Assembly (NCBI RefSeq): GCF_047511655.1
Contig: NC_133390.1
Coordinates: forward strand, 160,205,583 to 160,269,582
Source of the DNA: Castor canadensis
Lineage: Eukaryota > Chordata > Mammalia > Rodentia > Castoridae
Direction: 5' to 3'
Length of the DNA: 64,000 nucleotides
The stretch's first letter is position 1. Each line of letters begins with the position of its first letter. Made by a program: the position numbers and the translations under genes. The notes under the pieces were generated by a model that saw only the letters and a program-made list of their open reading frames with translations, did not search any database and was not told the origin of the DNA. This document shows positions 56,000 to 64,000 of the stretch, piece after piece.

Positions 56000-56760
56000 G
56001 AAATTCAGAGTCAAATTTTGCTCCTTACAAAATCTCATCCTTTTATGGAGATCTCAGCCCCCACTTCCCCATAATATGCCTTCAAATCACGTAACAGCCA
56101 AAAAGCATCAAAGGACCATGAGTCTTAGGTTCTATTTGCTGCTCAATGTGGGCCTGCTTACGGCCCGGGGTTGTGGGTATCTCATGAAGTTCCTCATTTT
56201 CAAAGCATGTGGGTGTGAATGTTCTGAGAGGAATACAGAATGAAGGAAAGAAGGCACTCACCTCCATGGGGATTGATATATACATCCTTTGTAAACTAGT
56301 GCTTGGGCAGCTTGAACAAGAGTCCATGTGGGGATGAGTTGCAGAGACGCTTGCTATGCAGCTGCTTCAGTGGTCAGTCCACTGCAGGGTATGAACTGCT
56401 GGTGCCTTGCTTCTGTTGTCTTACTGACTCTTTCTCTGGTGACTTCCACCCCAGTATTCTAGACTATGACCCCACAATGAGAGCCTGTGCTCAAAGGGCG
56501 GAGCCTAAGTTAGCCCCCCTGGCATGCTTCGGTGACCTTCTCCAAAACTGTGTACTTGGGGAGCATGATCCCTTTGTTCTCCTGGCTGAAATCACACAGG
56601 TCCAGGCACTCTGTATCCCTGGCTCCCTCTCCCTCTCAGTGAAAGCTGTAGTCTTACTCAGAGTCTTTTTAAGAATTTAAGAGTTAGATATTACCATTAT
56701 CTGATAATAAACAACTTTTATCTGTTTCTGGAGTCTACTCCCGTAAGCTAAATGTGCTGT
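56000..56760. other. Unassigned block
   Basis: Less repeat-like than its surroundings: GGGCGGAGCC, an AATAAA at about 56706 and moderate GC. A minus-strand ATG frame followed by GTGAGT near 56327-56262 does not resemble NDRG3. Nothing can be assigned. Confidence 0.4.
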
Positions 56761-56939
56761 CACTAGCATGATAAAGTCTGACCTGTTATTTATCTCTAAT
56801 CTTGGTTCAGTTATGATCCCTTCATGTCAGTTATTCCTCCTTCCCCTCCCTGACCAGTCTGAAATAATTCAGGTAAACTTGTAGGATAACATGCACTAGG
56901 ACATGTTAACATTTTTGTTAGTTAGAAAATGTGTTTCCA

Positions 56940-57378
56940 AGGGAGGTAAGAGGATAGGTAAGACAACTAAAAAACTAGATAGCATTTGTTGCCTTCAACG
57001 CAGAGAAACTAAAGCAGATACTTTAAAGCAACTGAGGCCAATAGGAGAAGGGGACCAGGAGTAGAGAAAAGATTAGTTCAAGAAGAATTAGTTTAGAAGG
57101 TAGCACACATGCACAGGAAATCAATGCTAGTCAACTCCCTGTATAGCTGTCCTATCTCAACTAGCAAAAACCCTTGGTCCTTTCTATTATTGCTTATGCT
57201 CTCTCTTCAACAAAATTAGAGATAAGGGCAAAATAGTTTCTGCTAGGTAGTGAGGGGGTAGGGGGAGAGAAGGAGGGGGCGGGGGTAAGGGAGGGGGTGG
57301 GGGAAGGGAGGAGAAATGACCCAAACATTGTATGCACATATGAATAAAATAAAAGTTAAAAAAAGAAAAAAAAACCTG
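56940..57378 (+). mobile_element. 5'-truncated L1 3' end
   Basis: TAGCATTTGTTGCCTTCAAC, ATTGCTTATGCTCTCTCTTC, a G-rich run (57250-57315) and TGCACATATGAATAAAATAA. Slightly older than the other copies; the flanks (AAAATGTGTTTCCAA / AAAACCTGTTTCAAA) match imperfectly. Confidence 0.88.
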
Positions 57379-57430
57379 TTTCAAATAAGCAGATTTCAGT
57401 ATGAGCCTTTGGTGTAGTTTCCATTATAGG

Positions 57431-57525
57431 AGTGTGTGTGTGTGTGTGTGTGTGTGTTGCTGAGTATGGACCCCAGAGTCTTGTGTATGCCAGGCAAGGT
57501 CTTCATCACTGAACTACACCCCAGA
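57431..57525. repeat. (GT)n microsatellite plus reversed ID-like piece
   Basis: GT run at 57431-57457, then GCTGAGTATGGACCCCAGAG and CATCACTGAACTACACCCC. Confidence 0.8.
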
Positions 57526-58621
57526 ACAATGTGCAGGAATTTTAGATATAATACCAGGTTATCACTCTCCTGCGTAGAGGTATACAGTTCACGGGCACAA
57601 TCTCTAATACCATAGCGAAACAATTGGGCAATTACTCAGCCTCTTGCTTATCAATAGATCACATGTTCCTTTTTAAAGTTCCGTGATACTTTTTCCCTAC
57701 TCTGGTCTTAATTCTCCCCCCTCTTAACTCTCTTACTGCTCACGTTTGTCAGTCTAGTCCAATCAATACTATTTGACATTACTTTAACTTTTCAGCCATC
57801 ACAACTCTCAGCCTTCTTACAAATACACACTTCATTTGAAAACTTTTGCAATGTGTCAACCTAAAATCTGTCCTTCCTCCTTCAAAGTAAGCCCCATACC
57901 TTCTTCATATAGCCTTAGTTGACAATAAGGAGAGAGTAATTGACAATTTAACCAACCTAACAGCTTAGTACACTCTCTGAGCACAAGTGTTTCAGGGATG
58001 TGCATATGACCCAGAAACACATGTGACCTATGCTAAGCTCCAGATTGCCACAGACCAAAGACCAGGTGCACTGACTCTCCTCAGGGTCTGCATGTTGCCA
58101 GACAGTTCAGACCTGCCAGCCCTACACTCACATGAGCAAATTTCCTATAATAAATTCTTCTACACACACACATACACGCACATACACACACTATAGGCTC
58201 TGTGTCTCTGAGGAACCCTACTACCTTCTCTAAACTCCAAATCAGGGTGTGATTTGAGAAAGGATTTGTGGGCTGTTTTGAGGAATAAGTAGACCTGGCC
58301 CCTAGTTTTGACATAAAAAAATACCCCAAGAATTTTTAGGATATTTTGATTGTCCAATTGTCCTAACCACTAGGATTTTTAGTCAAATCATCATGGAAAC
58401 TTAGGCTCAGCATAAGCATTTCTGTGCTATTTTTTGACCATTAATAGAGTCCTGAGGGAAGCATAGCTTAGTGGAAACTTCCTGTGGTCTTGTGCACTGT
58501 GGTGGCTGCGGTGGGGGGGGGGAATAAATGTGAGTAAGAACATTCAGACAGCAACCTGGGAGATGGACAGGGCTTCTATTTAACATTTTAAGTACTATAC
58601 CCCTGTCCATGATGTGCATGT

Positions 58622-58643
58622 GTGTGTGAGAGAGAGAGAGAGA

Positions 58644-58700
<57 letters not shown>
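58622..58700. repeat. (GA)n microsatellite
   Basis: A short TG run, then about 36 GA repeats with one GG interruption; a pure purine strand. Confidence 0.95.
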
Positions 58701-58702
<2 letters not shown>

Positions 58703-58911
58703 CTGTATTTCACAGGACTCAAGCTTTCTACAATGATAGAAATAACTCTGTGCTGTATGATAAGGCAGTTACTAGTTACATGTGTTTATTGAGCACCTGA
58801 CATGAGGCTTGTGTCACTGAGGAACTGAATTTTTTTCTGGTGTTAGGGGTGTAAGCCAGGCTATTGGCTGATCCATGCCCAGTGGCCCAGAACTGAACAT
58901 TTCAAAACTTA

Positions 58912-59205
58912 AGTTGAGTATGGTGGTTCATACCTGTATCCTGGCTACTTGGGAGGTGGAGGTCAGGAGGATCATTATTGCAGGCTAGCCTCATGAAAAA
59001 GTTCATGAGACCCCATTTCAATCAATAAAAGCTAGGCATAGTGGTATGTGCCTGTCATTCTAGCTATGCAGGAAGCATAAATAGGAGGATCACAATACAG
59101 GCCTGCCTGGGTATAAATGGCAAATCCTATTTGAAAAATACTTAAAACAAAAAGGGCTAAAGGTGTGGCTCAAATGATAGAGCACTTGCTTGGCCCACCA
59201 CCTAT
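58912..59205 (+). repeat. Composite B1/tRNA SINEs
   Basis: GGTGGTTCATACCTGTATCC, GGAGGTGGAGGTCAGGAGGA, a second B1-like unit and GTGGCTCAAATGATAGAGCA. Confidence 0.8.
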
Positions 59206-59424
59206 AATACTAATAATAAAAGAAAAAGAAACAAATTTAAATACCTGCATATGGCTCTCAGCTCCTGTTATGGAGTGTAGCTTTGGAGAATCAGGGAAGC
59301 AGGACTGGCAAACTCAGTCTCTAGATAAGCTAGGTGAGGGGGAAGGAAGCCTTGGTAGATGTCAGGCACTATAAAACCCTCCACATATAATTTTGCATAG
59401 TATTTGTCATTTTATTTATTTATT

Positions 59425-59503
59425 TTTTTGGTGTTGGATCAAATCCAGAACTTCTCCATCCTAAAACTAGACTCTATCGCTGATTATATATCCCAGCCCC
59501 TTG
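59425..59503 (-). repeat. Worn ID-like SINE abutting the duplication junction
   Basis: GGTGTTGGATCAAATCCAGA and GCTGATTATATATCCCAGCC. Copy 2 homology starts at the next base, 59504. Confidence 0.7.
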
Positions 59504-62271
59504 TATTCTCATATTTTCCTTTTGGTTTAATTTTTTTGCTGCTACTTAAGCTCCATGGGAGCAGGGAGGCTGCCTTTCTGGCTCACTGGAAAGGGCCTGG
59601 TATTCGGTAGACATTCATTGATGAATTGGGCTTTGCTGGTCAGTAGCCTCAGAGGTGGTAAAGTCAGGGCCCGTGCAACCTCCTGGAGCTTGGGAAGGGC
59701 CTGGCTCCCTTCATTTGCCCTCCCACAGGCCCCATAGCCTACCTGCTTGTGTGGCCAGAGGTCCCTGGTGTCTGACAGAGAGACTCAAGGTGGGGCTTGG
59801 CAGGGTTTTCTCTCTGCTGGGCAGACTTCCCATCGTCCCTCAGCAGACTCTCAAAGTACACCACTGGGAGAAATCTGAAAGAGAGGCTGCCATGGGAACA
59901 GAACCCATGGCTCCTAGCCTGGCCGCAGACCCCCAGCCCTCCCCAGCTGGGCCCTGATGATCTGTTCACAGACACGGGAATGACCCTCTCCAGTCAGGAC
60001 CAAGCCCCAGCCCTTCCTCCAAGCTGCGACTCCCAAACACTGAATGCTGTTCCCTGCCCAGCCCATCACCCTCTGCCACGGCCTTGCCCATTCTCTGTGT
60101 CTGGGTCTGGGTTCCCTCCATTCCTCCCCCTTGGCCTGTCTGGATCCCACATTTCTCAGGAAGCTTCTATGGAATCTTCTGCCTTTACTGATCTTCACTC
60201 GAACTCCTACTACCCACTTGCAATTGTTTTTCTCACCTAGGCTCACATTCTGCCACTGGGGGGCAGGGGAAAATGGCAGGATGGTAAGTTCACTCCAGCC
60301 ATGCCAGGAGCCAAGTTCAGGGACAGAGGAGGGGCTTGAACTGGAGTCACAGTAAGCAGAGGTGACACTGACACACTGTTCTTGGTGTCCCAGGGCAGAT
60401 TGAGAAATCATGTAGGAGTCTGCCTACATGACATGGAGTGACTTGCAAGGCTCTGGGGGACTGTGGTGCACTTCCCCCCTCACTGCACTGTTCCCGGTCT
60501 GAAAAATGGGGGTAAAGACTCCCAGCAATTGGTCTGAGAGATAATGCCCTGAAAAGCCTGCCAGGGTCGTTTCCTTCTTCTTGTCCTGACCTTACTTCTC
60601 AGGCTCTTCCTGGAGGCCTCTTTCTCACTCGAACCATTTTAATTATACATTCATTTATTAAGCTGTTTGTTTTGTTTTGTTTAGATGGAGTCTTATTATG
60701 TTGCCCAGGTGGGCCTCGAGCTCCTAGGCTCAAGTGATCCTCTTTCCTAAGCTTCCTGAGTAGCTGGGATTGTGGAAGGTCCTGGTCACCACTAAAGCTC
60801 CAGCATTTGTTTAATCTGTCATTATCCTGTGGATCCCAGCCCCTCTCTCAGCATTTACTGAGACCCCACAGAAGGTTGTGAGCACATTACTAGGGTGAAC
60901 AAAGATTTTGATAATTAGTAGGGTGAGCAAAGGAGATGTTTTAGGTCTGTGCATGTTTTAGGTCTTGTCCTTAGAACAAGAGTTCCCAGGTTTTAGAGGA
61001 AGGCTGATTTTTCCAACACTACATGAAAGTGTTGGGGAGCAAGGGGGCTGAATTCTCCCTTTCTTTCCAGATGGTCCCATTCTTTTCATCAGAGACAAGG
61101 TATAATTACACCTGTCCTGCTCAGGGCCAGACACCTGCCAAGGGCTGGGGGTTGGGATGTGGCGCTCATAGGATGGCACCCATGGTGGCTCCTCCCTTGC
61201 CTTGAGCCGCACAATACCCAGATGAGGACAATGTCTATCATTCCCATGGGAAGACTTCTATGGACTCCTGGGCAGTGAAGATCTGGCTCTGCAGAACAGA
61301 AGACTCTTTTCTGGGCCAGACCCCCGTCCTCGGTATTCTCAGCCCCACATCCTCGATGGGATCCCAGCACCTGTCTGAGGCTGCCCTGCATGGGGAGCTC
61401 AGTGTTCACAGTCACAGAGCTCCGCCACACCAAATGGGCCCATCCCTGGCAAATGGCCCTGACAGCCATTTCCAGATGAGACTTGTGGGATCCTGCAGCT
61501 TTGGTGTGTGAGGTGGCAATGCCACCGCCTGAGGGTTTGTACCTCATTGCCAGAGCACCAGCAGTTCAGCTGGTACCTAGCCACACTGCACCTGGCCTTG
61601 TCTTGTCCTTTGTGTACAGGCCTATGGCTAAGTGCTGGTGTTTCTACCCACCTTGGGTAGCGTGGGTGATTAACTCAGACCTACTGGTCCCCAGCTATGT
61701 GGGGGAAGACTGCAGCTCTCTCTCTAGGAGGCAGGTAGGGGGGAGAGGTGGCTGGGTTCTCTGGGACCTCAGAGGCCACCTCTGTCAGTATGACCACTGC
61801 TCTCCTGGATCCCTGGTTCCTCACTAAAAAAGGCCACTCCCAGTCTCCAAGGGAACCATTCTTCCTCCCCGTCCCAAATTGGCAGAAAACAGAGCAAGTA
61901 TACTCACTGGTTTCTTACCATCAGAGGACTGGGGAGTGAGCCCAGCTAGTTTGCATGCTTTGGCCCAAAAGGGTAGGGTCTGGAAGTCCTTCTGCATGCC
62001 AGTCAACAGCCTTGTTCTTAGGATAACCAGAACTCTCGGCTTGGGAGGATCTTCAGAGGCTCCTGGTTTTGAGTTGGGTAGCTCAGCCTCTAGTTCAGCA
62101 GTGTGGACACTGGGATGGGCCAGGAGCTCTGCTTCTCAGGGACCCCAGCCCAGTCAGTCTTTTCTAATATAACCAGGTCAGGGTTCTGAGCTGTATTTAG
62201 AGGCATAAGTGCAGGTCCTCTGACCTCCAGCTCTTGTGTGAAGACTCTGTGGTTCTCACAACCCCCATTTC
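59504..62271. repeat. Duplicated segment A, copy 2
   Basis: Matches 15316-18088 at offset 44188, changing to 44183 after the TTTTG-unit difference. It includes the orphan SLA2 exon. Confidence 0.97.
59743..59874 (-). pseudogene. SLA2: Orphan duplicate of the SLA2 first coding exon
   Basis: Identical to 15555-15686: ATG at 59833-59831, 91 coding bases, intact donor GTAGGC. No further SLA2 exons follow on its strand inside the duplicated unit; the next recognised exon downstream is NDRG3 at 53443. Its donor phase (1) fits the NDRG3 exon at 52097-51977 but not the one at 53443-53338. It may be inert or may start a chimeric transcript. Confidence 0.85.
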
Positions 62272-63217
62272 TTTGTACTTGTACTACTTTTTTTCTTTGC
62301 CATGGTGGGGATTGAACTCTGGGCCACTTGCATGTTAGAGTTAGATCCTTAGCCCAGGACAAAGTATACAGAATAATTTTATACAATCATCTTGTATACA
62401 ATCTATCTGGCTACCTCCCTGTCTCTCACAAAGCAGGCACTCGATTTTTCATTTTTTTTTTTTGGAGTGAATGGGAATAGAGTAAAAGTAAGGAATGAGT
62501 TGGGTTAGGAGGGCTTGGGTAGAGTCAGGAGTGGCCGGCACAAGGCTATGGTGGGAAAGCAGACAACCATCCACATGGGTGTGACCAAGAAGACAGAGAA
62601 CCCACCATTGCCATTATATCCACTTAGCTTCGACACTGTGTATCACCGGGAACTCAGCATGTGATCCTACTTGTTCATGTGCATGTGTTTTCTCTCTACC
62701 AGATTGGCCTGGGACTTGTCATTGCCTGAATACAGTCCAGGGATGTATAAACCTGAATGTACTTATGGTAGCAGTAGTCTATGGATCATTCAAAACTGAA
62801 ATTCTTTTTTTTTTCCACCTGTGTCATGGCGTTTGAGGATAGACCCAGAGAACAGGAAGCCCCTGGCACCGAAGACATGGCACCAAGAGGGACGGAGCCC
62901 ATTCCTTCTGTCTCCATGCATAATGGGAAGTGGGACCACACACCCAGTCCCCGCCAAGAAAAGGAGGGTCAAATTATTCTAGATGGGTACAATAAAGGCT
63001 CACTGGTGATGTACAGACTCGTCTCAGTAAGTGGTTGCAGATTATTACAGGATATATGGGATGCAGCAGTTCCACACAGACGTTGAGCTGAGATGTAGAA
63101 AAGTCTTCCCAGACTTCAGCTTCTTCTTCATGACCACAGCACTGTTGGGTTTCTTATAATTTTTGATTTGAGGGAAACATGGCTATGTCATATGGACAGG
63201 GATTCAGTTTGGCCTGG
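62272..63217. other. Block specific to copy 2 of the duplication (0.95 kb)
   Basis: It replaces 18089-20293 of copy 1. It contains a reversed ID-like SINE (62283-62352: GTGGGGATTGAACTCTGGGC) and otherwise unassigned sequence. A 101-codon frame at 62781-63083 has no recognisable family. Confidence 0.75.
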
Positions 63218-64000
63218 GCTTAGAGGTACTGTGACCTTGGGCAAGTATTTTATCCTGGGGCTTCATTTGTTCCCTATAAATGGCAGTGTCACTGGGGTGA
63301 TAAGTGATCACAGACATGAAAATGCATAGCCCAGACCAGCCACAGAAACTCAGTTCCTCCCATAGCCCAAGGAAGTGCTTGAGAGAAATAACACTAGCAA
63401 TCAGGTAACAATGAGACATATACAGCTTTATTTAGTAATTCGTAAAAAGTCACTCTGACAGAGTGCATTCCTCATCTGAGCAGAAAGCAAACAATGTGTC
63501 TGAAAAGTCTTTCCAAGATTCAGAACTGTGAAACTCTGAGCTCAACATCTCCATGCTCCCAAGAGCTGGGTCCTTGCTGTGTGGCAGCTGGCCTCCAGGT
63601 CCTTTTACCCTCCTCCCAGCCATTCCCCCTGCCTGCTGGGACTCTCTCACCTACAGCAGATGGGGCTGAAAACCATTTTGCCTGGATGGGGCTGCCTTGC
63701 ACATTGGCCCCTTCCCTCTTACAAAGGGACTTCTCAGGATTCAAACTTTCTCAGAAATAGGTTCCATATCAATTTAATGTAGCTTCCACTAAGTTGGCTG
63801 AAATCAAGGCTAGACTGTTCAAGATGAGATTGTGTAATGGCTCTTCCTCTGCCCCCACTCATATCCTCACAGTAGATGTGATTTTTAGGTCATACCTCTC
63901 TCTGTCCTGGGACTCCCTTTTTTGAGAGCCATTCTCTGTCACAGACCTGGGAGGCACTTCCTGTATGTAAAGTGTAGACATCTGCTAAGTGGCATCCCAT
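63218..64000 (-). other. NDRG3: Second copy of the NDRG3 3'UTR end, cut by the window
   Basis: Matches 20294-21076. The poly(A) signal AATAAA is at 63432-63427. Implies another NDRG3 copy whose exons lie beyond base 64000. Confidence 0.92.
63427..63432 (-). terminator. Poly(A) signal of the second NDRG3 copy
   Basis: Reverse-strand AATAAA in the same context as 20503-20508; one base differs nearby (GTAATTCG versus GTAATTTG). Confidence 0.8.

Larger units (their letters stand above)
53444..59503. other. Presumed NDRG3 5' intron up to the duplication junction; no exon recognised
   Basis: I searched the minus strand for FQDFDCQ- and MDELQDVQLTEIKPLL-type exons and found none. Contents are old repeats, one young L1 end, SINEs, microsatellites and unassigned sequence. 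Confidence 0.65.

Noticed and set aside
56262-56327. ATG exon with GTGAGT donor as NDRG3 exon for residues 1-19
   Set aside because: The peptide MDSCSSCPSTSLQRM does not align with MDELQDVQLTEIKPLL beyond the first two residues.
62781-63083. 101-codon frame in the copy 2 block
   Set aside because: No recognisable domain, starts in a T-rich tract and is not present in copy 1.

Overview
This window is vertebrate nuclear DNA, from a placental mammal and most likely a rodent of the beaver / kangaroo-rat group (Castorimorpha; Castor is my best guess). The evidence is short coding exons with GT/AG splice sites in long repeat-filled introns, dense composite B1/tRNA-derived SINEs of the castorimorph type, many 5'-truncated young L1 copies sharing one G-rich 3' end, and ancient MIR, L2, L1M and MER5 remnants. 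Nearly all long open frames are chance frames over repeats or introns.

Two host genes are recognised, both on the minus strand, in the same order as the human 20q11 neighbourhood as I recall it. SLA2 (Src-like adaptor 2) occupies about 659-15686: five coding exons give the first ~177 codons (myristoylation-type N-terminus, SH3, most of SH2), and the C-terminal exon(s) lie before base 1. NDRG3 occupies about 20485-53443: thirteen coding exons with intact splice sites give 344 continuous residues matching human residues 32-375 with no length change, plus the 3'UTR and poly(A) signal. Exons for residues 1-31 were not found.

The main feature is a tandem duplication. The sequence from 15316 (SLA2 first coding exon, the SLA2-NDRG3 spacer, the NDRG3 3' end) starts again at 59504 and runs to the window end, nearly identical apart from one replaced block (18089-20293 versus 62272-63217). 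The inferred repeat unit is about 44.2 kb. An orphan SLA2 first coding exon therefore lies just upstream of an NDRG3 copy that lacks its own 5' exons, on the same strand, and its splice phase fits the second NDRG3 exon in the window. That NDRG3 copy also carries an unusual run of basic substitutions (residues 200-246) and has lost its C-terminal RxRxxS site. A collapsed or mis-joined assembly remains the main alternative.

Layout: 1-15686 SLA2 and its introns (RPS11 pseudogene, MaLR LTR relics, L1 and SINEs); 15687-20485 spacer; 20485-53443 NDRG3 with an old L1 at 22380-26600 and an ERVK-type solo LTR at 29294-29661; 53444-59503 repeat-rich DNA without recognised exons; 59504-64000 second copy of the SLA2 5' / NDRG3 3' segment.
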